From Arctopsyche grandis (taxonomy: Eukaryota > Arthropoda > Insecta > Trichoptera > Hydropsychidae), in the NCBI RefSeq assembly GCF_051622035.1, contig NC_135356.1, forward strand, positions 9,894,579 through 9,958,578: a stretch of 64,000 nucleotides of DNA, read 5' to 3'. The translations under genes were made by a program, and so were the position numbers. Positions 44,382 to 55,383 of this stretch are shown one piece after another (within the stretch, counting starts at the first letter, position 1; each line of letters starts with the position of its first letter). Below the pieces are notes generated by a model. That model made no database searches, was not told where the DNA came from, and saw nothing but the letters and a program-made list of their open reading frames with translations.

Positions 44382-45225
44382 TGTCTTCATGTGGACTTTT
44401 TATGTAATTTAGATATTTTTGTTCCTATTTGAGTAATTAATATAATTATTTAATATAAATTACAAATGATTTGATCTGATTTGGGAGGGCGGGGGGGGGG
44501 TGTCCCGGTTTGACTTGCATGAAATCTGACAACCCTAGACACGGCAAACCTCAATGCAAATCAGTGCAAAGAGTTAAAAAACAAAAAACTTGCCTATTTT
44601 TTTAATTAAATTAAATTTTATGTTTTTTTTCTTAATATAAACATAAAATTTCAACAAAAAGGGCCGCGCCTGCTTATATGTATGTAAATTGACATATGAT
44701 CACATCAATCCTTGTGCTCGTCGAGAAAGTTTATCAACTTTGGCCTTGTTTTCACCTATGCATACATAGTATACATAAACTAATATATGTAGGTATGAAG
44801 ATATTATACATATTTCCTACACGTGCATTACGCAGTGTCGTGCGTGATGCAAGAGCCATCTTGTTTTGTTCCTTTCTCCAATTTCTTTACACATGAAAAG
44901 AGAGAATGGTTGCAGCGATATCGCGACAAGTCGACCACCATACTGATGAAAAAAATCTATATACAACACAATCAGTAGCATTACAATTTTAACCGAGGCC
45001 GGCGTGACAATTGTTAGTTCAAAACTCAAAAGCTAACAATTAACGATGTGATAATTTCAATAAGTGTTTGTTTTTTTGTGTAAACAAGTGTGCGATAAGC
45101 GAAACAGTGAATCGGAGGATTGGAGTGATTATACATATTACATATGTAAATTTTGATTTGGCGCCTATTATTTATGTATTGCGATTACAGTATCTTTCTT
45201 TACATCTTCGTTCTATTAGGTATAC
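44382..45225. other. Intergenic spacer, nothing recognised
   Basis: A run of ten G residues lies near 44490-44500. Overlapping short frames at 44696-45029 lack splice signals. Confidence 0.35.
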
Positions 45226-45275
45226 TGTGTGTGTGAGTATTGTTTTTGCTTTTTATTACTGTTCATACCTATATA

Positions 45276-45371
<96 letters not shown>

Positions 45372-45445
45372 GTTCACGATACATCTTCTCACGTACAATA
45401 TTCTAATATCACTGATCCAGTGATCATTATCTATTTTACACGGGT
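45226..45445 (-). repeat. Jockey-like LINE 3' UTR interrupted by a (TA)n array
   Basis: TTGCTTTTTATTACTGTTCA on the left and TATGTTCACGATACATCTTC, CACTGATCCAGTGATCATTA, CTATTTTAC on the right are contiguous in the LINE copies at 21.5 and 60.6 kb. There only a few bases (ACGAAAT-like) separate them. Confidence 0.6.
45270..45368. repeat. (TA)n microsatellite, ~99 bp
   Basis: Alternating AT with one G interruption at 45281. The predicted IYIYIY frames on both strands are artefacts. Confidence 0.97.
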
Positions 45446-45533
45446 GACCGTCATCGCACCGACAGTCAAAAAATCGAAAATGTTCGTTTACCATTTAACA
45501 TACATATGGAAAACGGTTAGTATATATGTATAT

Positions 45534-45712
45534 CAGTGGCGTGCGGTAAAATTTTCTCTCCCCCCCGTCGTTCATCCTCACTTAATTTGCGCGAGTAGGA
45601 TACAACAGGAACAAGAGGAACAGGCTTTTCCTCCCGTATTCTGCGCGCGCACATTAAACAAAGCTGTATAACAAAAAAAAAAGATAATTTCACCGCATGC
45701 CACTCATATATA
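45534..45712 (+). mobile_element. CAGTGGCGTGCGGT inverted-repeat element carrying the fold-back core
   Basis: It begins CAGTGGCGTGCGGTAAAATT and ends AATTTCACCGCATGCCACTC, an inverted repeat of about 20 bp. CAGTGGCG-type ends are common in hAT-like MITEs, but a target duplication is not clear in the surrounding TA-rich sequence. The interior is the GCGCGAGTAGGATACAACAG...CTGCGCGCGCACATTAAA core that is duplicated in the fold-backs. Confidence 0.6.
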
Positions 45713-45724
45713 TTATATATACAT

Positions 45725-45855
45725 ACATAGTACCGTTTACCATGCACCCTTTTTTTATCTTTCAACTTAAGATCTTTCGATTTTCGATCTTTGCCTTCCG
45801 ATATTTGCTTTTTCGATCTTTTGACTTTCGATGCCGTGAGGTAGACCCATTTTAC
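45725..45855 (-). repeat. Fold-back family single arm
   Basis: TACCGTTTACCATGCACCC, AAGATCTTTCGATTTTCGAT, CTTTGCCTTCCGATATTTGC and CCGTGAGGTAGACCC form the outer arm, lying next to the core-bearing element as at 1-262. Confidence 0.75.
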
Positions 45856-46118
45856 ACATACATACATACATAGATATACAGCTAAGCGATTTTTTATATA
45901 TGCTTTCTTAATCAATTGAGCCGTTATAATTGAAGGTGGTATAAGTCCACTTTTCTTATTTCCAGATACAATATTTAAAAATACTGTAGGCCTTCCGATA
46001 TTCTTGACATATCGAATTAATATATTATTTTTCTTTTGTTTTTATCGTATTTTTCTGCTTTTGCCTGTTATTTACATATTTTTATTCTATAAATTTACTT
46101 TATTTTTTTTCTCTCTTA

Positions 46119-46163
46119 GGCCATTGTGGCGCATTGGGTTCTTACTGTAATGTCAAAATGGTC
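46119..46163 (+). repeat. Conserved stem-loop, diverged CCATTGTGGC version
   Basis: GGCCATTGTGGCGCATTGGG then TTCTTACTGTAATG and GTCAAAATGGTCC. The stem pairs imperfectly, and the GGCGCATTGGG loop start is retained. Confidence 0.5.
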
Positions 46164-46689
46164 CAAACCTATGCTTAAATAAAATAAATGATAACACTGA
46201 TAACAATTGGTGAATTGAGTCAAACAGAAATAGTGTTTTTGGAACTGAAAATTGGACTTTTAAATATAACGGCTCAATTATAGTGTATATATTGATCGAA
46301 TATTCATGTAAAAATGGTTTTGTATGGCAGATCAGTTCAATTAATATCAAACCACCATCTGAATGAGGTGTGGGCAGTAGGTTTGTGCTAAAAAAATAAG
46401 TATCGGAGCGCTGAACTTATACTTAAGAAATGAAATATTAGACAATATAATATTAAAAAAAATTCTTTCAAATAAATTTATAATTTGTAAATTTTTATTT
46501 CGAAAAGTGAAAAACGTATATTTTTTCCTTGTTCTGTTGTAATTATTGTAACTTGTCTTTTAAAATTTTGAAAAAATGTCTATTTAAGTTGTATGTGCGT
46601 GGAGACTGTGCAGCCCGTTGTAGATCATGGAAGTATGTATAGTAGAACGAAAACAGTGTTATTTTGACGAGTTTATTTATTTAATACTA
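46164..46689. other. AT-rich spacer, nothing recognised
   Basis: No exon or repeat end recognised. Confidence 0.35.
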
Positions 46690-46819
46690 TTATTTGTAAT
46701 ATAAACCGCTTAAACATGGCCAATCTAATAGTAAACATTTTATTAAATTTATTTGAATATTCATTTTTTTTTATTCAGTTTTTCTACGAACCAAGTCTCT
46801 TTCGAAATTATATATTAGA
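46690..46819 (-). mobile_element. Helitron-like family 1, 3'-truncated copy
   Basis: The minus strand starts TCTAATATATAATTTCGAAA (5' end at 46819, preceded by A). It continues through GAATATTCAAATAAATTTAA and TAAGCGGTTTATATTACAAA but lacks the GCCGGGT...CTAG terminus. Confidence 0.65.
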
Positions 46820-46837
46820 TTGTAAATATGGTCTGGC

Positions 46838-46904
46838 CACCAACAAAGCCAGAGATAGAACCCGTGACCACACGCATTACATGCTAACCACTGATCTATG
46901 TTGA
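46838..46904 (-). repeat. tRNA-derived SINE head fragment
   Basis: The minus strand has ATCAGTGGTTAGCATG (A box-like) and, 35-40 bases on, CACGGGTTCTATCTC (B box-like). This resembles the head of the SINE at 57.85 kb (AGTGGTTAGCATA). A functional tRNA is unlikely because no acceptor stem pairs. Confidence 0.5.
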
Positions 46905-48036
46905 TGGTTGAATGGGAAATCTGCTAGTCGAGGAAAACATTTTCTGAATGGTATACAAGAATATAAAATTATTGACTGTCAGTTAAAGACTGTCAGTAGG
47001 AACTAATATGGTTTATTTTTGTATTACATATGTACGTATATATGTATGTAAATCTTAAAAGATTGCTATCTCCTTTATTATTCAATTGGAACTATACATA
47101 TGTACATACATTCTTCTATTTTATGTTTGACGTTAGTTCTACTCCAAAAGATTTGAACGTTTTTATTAGCAGGTATATAATTTTAATTGGTCAATAGAAA
47201 GACATGATTGTGAGTGGAATTTAAATAATTACTAGTAATTTCTGAATTATAAAGAATATTACAGGCAATTAAACTTTTGAAAAAAAAAACTTTTGAAAGT
47301 TTCAAAATAAAAATGTCCAAAATGCATAATTATGAAATAAAATAAAATAGGCACTTTCATGAAAAAATCTATTAGTTTTAATTAAATTACTGCTTAAATT
47401 TCAACATATAAAATGTATCAGTATTATAGATTTTAGGTACCATAACTTACTGCAAAACTATAATATAAATAAACAATTAATTCAATATTCCAATAAAATG
47501 ATTAAAAATCACAGCAGAATTAAAAAAAATACTGTCATATCGTCATTCGGGCAATTGAGCACTTTTAGGAGGCTATAGGACCGCTCACTTCATATTCCCT
47601 TCTCACTCAAAGGGAAATTTAATTATAATTACGCTTAAGTCCTTCCAGAATTATATGAGCGTTGAGGCCTTCCTAATTGTACAAATGATTATGTTGGCCT
47701 TGGTTTTATAAATTCGTTTCCATAAAAAAATATAAGAAATTAGTAATGTATGCATTCATCATTAAAATTATGAATATATGTATATTGGGATTGGAATAGC
47801 TGTTGCGTTACTATGACCTAATATGATAATAACAAGATAAATAAAAATATTAATTACTAAATTTTAAGTAAATTAAATTATATAATTTACACATAACCTT
47901 GAGTGCGCAAATTAAAAGCGATTTTGAACACATTCATAAATTTATGTTATTTTATGTAAGTGAACTCTGCTCGTATATGATTTGGATACAGCAATTCAAT
48001 ATATCTTCATATTTCACAGAAAACCATAACTGAAAA
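46905..48036. other. Upstream region of the FAR gene
   Basis: AT-rich, with no recognisable transposon. TATTTCACAG ending at 48015-48019 looks like a splice acceptor just before the start codon, so a noncoding first exon and promoter may lie further upstream. I cannot place them. Confidence 0.35.
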
Positions 48037-48228
48037 ATGGCGTCCCCGATGTCTGAATTTTACAAGGGGAAGACGATCTTCATCACCGGAGCATCAGGAT
48101 TCATGGGAAAAGTCCTCGTAGAGAAGCTGCTGTACAGTTTCCCCGATCTGAAGCACATTTACATATTAATCAGACCGAAACGCGGCAAATCTCCAGGAGA
48201 GAGGATAACCGCCATGTGGAACCTACCA
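48037..48228 (+). CDS. FAR exon 1 (residues 1-64)
   Basis: Encodes the N-terminus and the glycine-rich NADPH-binding loop. The donor GTAGGA follows NLP at phase 0, and a short intron of 69 bases separates it from exon 2. An in-frame run through the intron to a stop at 48273 is not coding. Confidence 0.93.
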
Positions 48229-51200
48229 GTAGGATATTTCATCTTAATGATATGGAAGCTTAAAGAATGTTTCTAAATTTGACTCGTCTAATTTCAGGTG
48301 TTCAGCAGACTGAGAGAAAGCCAGCCTGGAGCTGTCGACAAGCTGTCTGGACTCGAAGGAGATGTCTTGATGGAAGGTTTGGGCTTAAACCCTTCGGCCG
48401 TGAAGACACTCGAGGATGAGGTTCAAGTCGTGTTCCATTGTGCAGCTACCTTGAGGCTGGAAGCTAAGCTGAAGGATGCCATCGACATGAACACTTCGGG
48501 AACTTGGAGAGTGCTCCAGCTCTGCAAGAACATGTCCAAGTTGAAGGTGCTCGTCCACCTGTCGACTGCTTTCTGCTACGCCGATAAGGAGGTCCTCAAC
48601 GAAGAGGTCAGTATTTAATTCGATGATGATGGTTGCGGTTTTTATTAAATTATATGTGTTAATTTATGATGCTTTGCGTGCGTAATACCTATCAGCTGCT
48701 CCTTCCAATTGCGCTCTTTGCGGTATAAATGTTGCCATTAACAATGACCAATTATGCAAGCGCGTTTATGAATTAATAAAATAAATTGTGTTGCTTCGAT
48801 CGCTTGTGATTATGATGCAATGATTAGAATTGTGCAAGAAGATCTTGCACTAAAAATGACTGGTGTGTGTGTGTTAATGTGCCAAAAAAGAGTTTGTGCA
48901 ACGTTAAATTAATTCGACTTCTGTTCTTTTGTACGGGAACATTACAGTTGAAGAAATGCACATTAGGGCGAAAACACACAGCGATTAAGTCGATGAGTTT
49001 TTACTTTATCTATGTACGTAGTAACAATAGATGGAGTTTTGTGATCATGCGAAAATTCGAACTCGAGATTTTGACTGATTCAAACTCAGAATCGATCACT
49101 GATCACGTTTTCGTGATCTAGAAAAAATGTGTGTATTTTTTTTGAGATTTTTTGAACACCGTTGGTCCTATCAAACTAAAACTTAGTTTCGGCTACTGAA
49201 ATTCTTATCGACACGATGTAAATTTTTTTCAAATTTTTAAGTTGACCGGAAATGGTACCTTCCCTTATACATATGTAGGTGTCTTCTTTTTTTTAAGTTT
49301 TTCAATTCAATTATCTCCCAAACCGCTAACTGAATCGGACTGAAATTTTTTTGCATTTAATAGAAATAGTAATTTTTATAATCTTATATTTTTTAAATAT
49401 TTTTATCTGAACCGGAAGTAGTACTTTTACTCTAGAGGATCGGGATGTTTTGTGTTTTTCTTAGAAACCTTTTAGTTTATTGAACTGAAATTTCATATCT
49501 ACAAGCTTAATACCAAGTTATGTATAAAATTTGGTAAGCATCCCTCAACCGGAAGTGGCAATTTAGTCTTGTTCGATTTTTCTTCCACTATTTTCTTCGA
49601 CCCCTTAGACATGTGTGTTCTTCACGAAAAAATTCAAGTATAATTCTTGTAACAATGTGATGAAAATAAAAAAAAATCACTAAATTTAATAAACCTTAAG
49701 TGGGATTTTTTTCTCTTAGAAAGGTCAAAAATTTTGTGCCCACTATTCTGTCCACACCCCAAACATATCAAGCTGAAAATTTATATTTGCATTATTTATG
49801 TACTAACTTAGAGTTGATAAGGTTTTGGTCAGAATTTTTAAACTTGAAGTAGTATTTTTTCTTAAAACAATATTTCATTATTTTATTTTGACCTTTTACA
49901 TTGTTTTAATCTTTTTGATATTTATTGTGTATAATACTAATAGTGATTTTAAGTAATAAAAAAAAATTTAACAAAATCTGACAACTGGGAGTAGAACTTT
50001 TTTCTTGAGCAAGTTTTCATACATTTGCGCTCAATTTGTATCGAAAATGCTGTCAGTATTTCATAATGCTGCCGGTATGTGTGAATGTGTCTGTACGGTT
50101 CAATATAGAATTTTGTTCTGTGACTTTCTTTTATTCCTCAAATACATAGATAAAGTCATGGTTGGTCACACCCGAATTTTTTTTAAATAGTTTTAAACGT
50201 GCGAAAAAAATGTGGTATGCCTTGCACAGATTCATGGCACGCTCAGCATGCACCGTCCCAAAACTACCCCCTGGAGTGTTTTCCCATTTAAAGAGATATA
50301 GAAGAATTTGTCGATGATCCACGTGCCACGTTCCTTGCTGTGTGTTTTCACCCTTAGTCTGTTCTTGGTATGATTTCAATACTCTTGACAGGCGGAAACT
50401 GGTCTGTCTCTGAAAAGAGAAGAAATTTCAAAATATTCTTTTGCATCGCAAATTTTTTGTAGCTGGAGGATTTTTTGAAGTTGTATCCCTGGACTGAATT
50501 TTGTCGGAAATGTGAAACTTCGCGCACTGCTTAATCAATTTGCAAGATTAGGATATTGCTTAATTTATATCGCCAGTATTCAACAGCCTTGGAATTTATT
50601 TATTTTTTAAAGTTAAGACCATTGTGGCATTACTGGAATTCCTAATGCGCCACAATGGTCAAAAATAGATAACACAAAAAAAAACAATTAATACATAACG
50701 AAAAAAATTTACTAATTAATTATACATAAAAATATTGAGATGGAATTAAGATGGTTCCACACAAAATTATAAACACTATCCATCAACTGCTTGATAATTT
50801 GTATATCTGGAGACAGGTTTCTCGTTATGGCAATTTTAAAATAAAAATAGACCGTTCCATCAGTGTTTAAAGCAAGAAAGCAAAAAAGCTGGTAAAAACA
50901 TTATTTTTCTAAAAAAACAACAATAGTGCCCTAACGACTTGCTTATCTCTGTTTAAAGACATAAATAAGATCGTTTTTTACAAGAGTTGGGATCTTTGCC
51001 CTAAGCCAAGTATGTAATAATTTTAAGAAAAAAAACTAAATAAATATTGACAAGTTCTTCAAATATGGGATACACCGCTTTCGATCGCTGTCAAGCAAGG
51101 ATAAAATTTTACCGAAATGGTCCATAGGGTCGTTTTGGTATATATCACTTTCAAGAAAGGATAAACACTACTATACATTTCAATGAAACATCTCAAATAT

Positions 51201-54200
51201 TTCGTTTGTACCAGGTGTGGTACCATGTATACCACAGTTTTTCTATATGTTTAAAACTATCTAAAAAAAACCACGTCCCACATCCCACGCTGTGTGATTT
51301 CGCCCTCAAGCTTTTGGTAAAATGGATTCGACTTTGTTTAGATCGATCATATAAGGCGAAAGCATGACCGTTTATGACAATTTTGGTGTATTAATATTTC
51401 GTTTTTCGGTCATCGATATATTTATAACAATTTTTGTAAAATAAAAGTCTGTGTGTAAAATATTTAAGAAGTTCAACACCCTTTGTAGAACTTCTTATTA
51501 TACACTTTTGTAGTTCTATTTTGCGCGACATTGTCAGCGCGGAATTGACGGGGCTTTGCGCGGCTTTGTCCACATATGAACCATTATATTTGAAAATGGC
51601 GGAAGTCAAATTCTCAGTTCCAAAAACACTATTTATGTTTGAATTCACATATTGTCATCACTTCTTTTAATTCGATTAATCCAGAATCTCGGAAAAGTGG
51701 AATAAACGTACGACAGGTCACCAGTATTTTTAAATATTGTTAAACATTATATTTAATGTTTTGCGAGATATTTCTCTAAATGAAGAAAAGTGGACTTTTC
51801 AATTATAACGGCTCTTATGTTTACGTATTATACGTATGTTTCGTATTATATCATTATATGCATCAATAGCTGATATACCTGGCATCGCTCGAGCATATAA
51901 TAATGTACGATTTCCCAATCGAAAATCTCTCGACATTGAATTAACTCGACGAAACAAAACGACCAAATGAGATATTTTGTACACAACATGTTCCATTTTT
52001 GAGCTGTTGCATAATTGTGGCCGATACACATACGTACATATTATACATTACGTTTATTCGAGGTGAATGCTTGAGCTTTATAAATAAAGTTGCACATACA
52101 CGCACGATGGTCGCATGGTGACCCTAATTCCAAAAGTCATTATATAAAATCCCTGCAATACCAGTTGAACCGTGAATGGAAGTTCTACATTTACGGTTAA
52201 ACCGATGATTTCCACTTTCAACATTCATATGCTTAAGAAAATCTATCACAATAATAGTTTTACAAATCTTCGTCCATATCTGTGTTTTAATGTTTTAAAT
52301 GTGTGGCAATGTTTTAAAATGTTGCAAAATCCAAAAAAACATGCTCACTTTAAATTAGTTCCTTTTATATATATGTACGAACACAAAAGGCGTGACTAAA
52401 AAATATGTTGAATATGAGTATTACAAAGAAAGTCATTCAAAGTATTACAATTGCTTATTTTAGAAGCTGTTTTGTAACGTTAAAACTCATCTTCAAACAC
52501 CGGCTATATTCATCATTTTATGTCTTTTAACCATCTCGAAACTGATTATTTTTAGTGTAATAGTGGAGAAGAGTCAGAAGTTGTTTTAGATAGCTAAAAT
52601 TGGTTTCCTTAGTTTGCTAAAATTGTTACAGAACTAAACCAGTTGTATATATGTAGTACGTGCATAGATCCAGTTTTTATATGAAAATTTTGGATTACAG
52701 CAGTTGTCTGCCTATTAAATGATAAATCAAATATTCGAAGCTGTAATCTTTTGACTTAAACATTTATATTGTTACGATTTAAGATAAGATTGTACATATA
52801 TATATAATTGGTTTGATCAAAATGCAAGCATTAATCATATATTTTACATAGTGCATAATAAATATGCACTTTATTATCCTTCACCATCTTGCGACGGTCA
52901 ACTCATTTACATATTTTGGTTAACATTTAACATTTATTTTATAAAAATTTATTTATTGCAATTTCAAAACATTAAATTAGCAAAGTATAATGTACAAGTC
53001 GACATTGCAGTGGATCGTGTGACTTTGGTTGACATTTAACATTTGCACATTTCTATACATATATTTACTTTATATCTTTTCCTGTATTATGTATGTACTG
53101 TTGGGTGTACCCAGAGCTACCCAAGTATACATATAGCATGTTGAACCCCAGAAAAACACACTCTCAATTTTGTGTATTATTTAATTTTTGAAGGTTTACG
53201 ATGGAACCGAAAGTCCTCACGACCTTATCAGAGCCATACAATGGATGAACGACAAATCTCTCGACTTGGTGACACCGGCTCTATTGAGATTGCATCCCAA
53301 TACTTACACGTACTCGAAACGTCTTGCCGAATGCCTTGTCAAGGAGCACTATCCTGGGATTCCTGCTGTTATTGCCCGGCCCAGTATAGGTATATATTTT
53401 AATTTCCATAAATAAATCAGAACACTTAAATAATATAAAATTTTATTTTATTACCTTTGAATTTACACATCGTTGATGATTATTTGTTTTGTGTTTTTAG
53501 TGACTCCGGCATGGGCTGAACCGGTGGAAGGTTGGGTTGACAGCTTGAATGGTCCTGTCGGTATAATGGTAGGTGCTGGAAAAGGGGTCATCAGGACGAT
53601 GCACTGCAATGGTGAATATAAAGCCGAAGTTATTCCGGTTGATTATGCCATCAATGGTTTGATAGTCTTAGCATGCCAGATAGGAAGACTGGAAAAGTTG
53701 TAAGTGTGTCAAAAATTTAATATTATTTAATTTTATATATGAAAGTCATCCAATGATCACCAGTGATTACTAAACTATGATTTGAAGGGGATTTATATAA
53801 ACTAAAAAAAAATCTGCAAGATTTTTTCTTCTTTTATTAGACAAATTGTAATGAAATTGATTGTTTTTCATTTCTTTATGAAAGTAACAAACTCAACTAA
53901 ACATAATGTAATATATAGTGATGTGTTGCAAGATATGTATAAATACTTTGAAAGTTTATAAAAATAATTTTGAAGATATAATTTCCTAAATCGAATGACA
54001 TTTGAATGGATAAGGAATACTTTCTTCACCAATGTTCAAATATTACTTATTTATCTCTGAAATGTGAAAGAACAGCTCATGAAATAAACTACAGAAGGCT
54101 TTATTGAAAAAAAAAATTAAGATGGAATGACCATCTTTTTGTTTTTAATTCAGTTCTCTCAGTTAAAACTTTTATCTAGCAGCTAAACTTATCAATTTAT

Positions 54201-55236
54201 CAAAAATATTTCTAAAGGAATAAGAACAAATTTTGCTTATGGCAAATACTACTGAATTTCCATGGTTTCACTTTAGCACGGCTTTAGTTTGTTTTTGAGT
54301 AATGTGAAATGTACAATGTGCCTTTGAATAAGATTTGTAATTAATTTTTACTTTTAATATATAATAGTGAGTGTTTTAGGTATTGATATAATTTATTATT
54401 CTGGACTGTGGAGTGGTTCTTATATTATTTTCAATATAAAAATTTCAGACCAGCCGAGATTCCTGTGTGCAATTTGACAACAAACGATGCAACGACAGCA
54501 ACATGGGCAGAAGTTTTGGAGATTGGAAGATCAACTGTTCGCAAATATCCATTCGACTATCCACTCTGGTATCCCGATGGAAACATTCGAAAGAATGTAA
54601 TAATTCACAAGTTGTGTGTCCTATTCTATCATCTGATTCCGGCTTACTTCATCGACTTCATAATGTTGTTGTTGGGCCAAAAGAGATTGTATGAATTTTA
54701 CAACAAAGATACAATATGTTTATTTAGCATTAATTGTCCGTAATTTACTCATTATTTGGTGTTTTTCAGCATGATACGTATACAAAATAGAATCTCGGAC
54801 GGACTCGAACTATTGCAATTCTTTACTACGAGAAAATGGTGCTTTTTAAACGATTACTATAAAGAGATATTCAATAATTTGACTAATGAAGAAAAGAAAA
54901 AGTTTCCCATGGACCTGTCCACCATTGACAATAATGAATATGTCAAGAGATGCATCCTCGGAGGAAGACAATATTGTTTAAAAGAACCTTTATCAACCTT
55001 GCCGAGGGCTCGCGTCGTCAACAATATGTAATTATTTACTCAAAGTTCATCAATTGATTCAATTATTTCACATAATACTAATTTAATACGTTTTAATTTT
55101 CAGAATGTACGCTCTGTCGTGGATCTTCAATATTCTATTTTACTTTTTGATATTATATTACGCCTATCATTACTCGTCGTTTGCAAAAAATCTAATAGAC
55201 AGTACGCCGGTATTGGGATCCATTTTCAAAAATTGA
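48037..55236 (+). CDS. Fatty acyl-CoA reductase (complete, 7 coding exons, 508 aa)
   Basis: Coding exons are 48037-48228, 48298-48606, 53194-53389, 53501-53699, 54449-54688, 54770-55027 and 55104-55236. All introns are GT-AG and phases join without a break. The enzyme family reduces fatty acyl-CoA to fatty alcohol with NADPH at ER or peroxisomal membranes, feeding wax, cuticular-lipid or pheromone synthesis. Visible features: Rossmann nucleotide motif TGASGFMG (17-24), catalytic YTYSK (Y205, K209), RPSIVTPAW after it, a hydrophobic stretch (354-374), the FAR C-terminal domain (about 375-465, RISDGLELLQFFTTRKW to YVKRCILGGRQYCLKE) and a C-terminal membrane segment (about 468-488). Length matches the usual ~500 residues. 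The N-terminus MASPMSEFYKGKTIFITGAS resembles CG5065/wat-like insect FARs, but insect FARs are numerous and the exact paralogue and substrate cannot be told. The start ATG is in good context (GAAAAATGG). Confidence 0.96.
48298..48606 (+). CDS. FAR exon 2 (residues 65-167)
   Basis: Starts VFSRLRESQPGAVDKLSGLE after ATTTCAG and ends KEVLNEE before GTCAGT, phase 0. It includes VQVVFHCAATLRLEAKLKDA and STAFCYADKE, typical of the Rossmann core. It is followed by a 4.6-kb intron. Confidence 0.94.
49130..50175 (+). repeat. Degenerate tandem array, unit about 140-170 bp
   Basis: The landmark RACCGGAAGTRGTACTTTT recurs in decaying form near 49240, 49411, 49550, 49845 and 49982. Gaps are 171, 139, 295 (two units) and 137 bp. 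Between landmarks come A-rich and T-rich stretches and lines like CAAACTGAAATTTATATC. The right end (CTCAATTTGTATCGAAAATG onward) is shared with 24750-24890 in inverse. Confidence 0.6.
50215..50345. repeat. Relative of the 37.8-kb fold-back family
   Basis: GTCCCAAAACTACCCCCTGG, GTGTTTTCCCATTT and CCACGTGCCACGTTCCTTGC resemble the arm at 38130-38160 and the segment at 51260-51305. Heavily diverged. Confidence 0.4.
50617..50660 (-). repeat. Conserved stem-loop, GACCATTGTGGC stem (perfect copy)
   Basis: GACCATTGTGGC (50617-50628) pairs perfectly over 12 bp with GCCACAATGGTC (50649-50660). On the minus strand the loop is GCATTAGGAATTCCAGTAAT, aligning with GCATTGGGGTTTACCTGTT of the SINE tails. 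It is flanked by A- and T-rich tracts. Confidence 0.8.
51055..51310. repeat. Relative of the 37.8-kb fold-back family
   Basis: TTCTTCAAATATGGGATACA, TCGCTGTCAAGCAAGGATAA then AATTTTACCGAAA match the outer arm at 37805-37885. Confidence 0.5.
53194..53389 (+). CDS. FAR exon 3 (residue 168 to split codon)
   Basis: Begins VYDGTESPHDLIRAIQWMND and carries the catalytic NTYTYSKRLAE. It ends RPSI plus one base, with donor GTATAT. Confidence 0.94.
53501..53699 (+). CDS. FAR exon 4
   Basis: Completes the split valine codon, then TPAWAEPVEGWVDSLNGPVG and HCNGEYKAEVIPVDYAINGL. It ends EK plus two bases before GTAAGT. Confidence 0.94.
54449..54688 (+). CDS. FAR exon 5
   Basis: Joins as LPAEIPVCNLTTNDATTATW, through PLWYPDGNIRKN and the hydrophobic HLIPAYFIDFIMLLLGQKR. 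It ends with two bases of a phenylalanine codon before GTATGA. Confidence 0.93.
54770..55027 (+). CDS. FAR exon 6 (C-terminal FAR domain)
   Basis: Encodes MIRIQNRISDGLELLQFFTT and KCILGG-like YVKRCILGGRQYCLKEP. It ends VVNN plus two bases before GTAATT. Confidence 0.93.
55104..55236 (+). CDS. FAR exon 7 (C-terminal membrane segment)
   Basis: Encodes MYALSWIFNILFYFLILYYA then YHYSSFAKNLIDSTPVLGSI and FKN before TGA at 55234-55236. The hydrophobic run fits a membrane anchor. Confidence 0.92.
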
Positions 55237-55377
55237 AATATTATTAGTTATTATTACGAATATTTACGTGAAGTTGAAGCCATTTTTACATTTTTTTATA
55301 ATTATTTACAATACATATAAGCAAACATCATAGATATATTCAAATTAAATGGTTTTAATTCAGAAAGAAGCTTATAA

Positions 55378-55383
55378 AATAAA
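55378..55383 (+). promoter_or_regulatory. Candidate polyadenylation signal of FAR
   Basis: AATAAA 142 bases after the stop codon, the first canonical hexamer downstream of it. Confidence 0.5.

Larger units (their letters stand above)
48607..53193 (+). other. FAR intron 2, 4.6 kb, repeat-rich
   Basis: Much the longest intron of the gene. It contains a degenerate array (49130-50175), a fold-back relative (50215-50345), a stem-loop repeat (50617-50660), another fold-back relative (51055-51310) and otherwise AT-rich sequence. Reading frames inside show no exon features. Confidence 0.8.

Noticed and set aside
46111..46160. Polypyrimidine plus TCTCTTAG followed by GC-richer sequence, resembling an exon start
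   Set aside because: The downstream segment is the repeated stem-loop (GGCCATTGTGGCGCATTGGG) and has no open coding frame with a donor.
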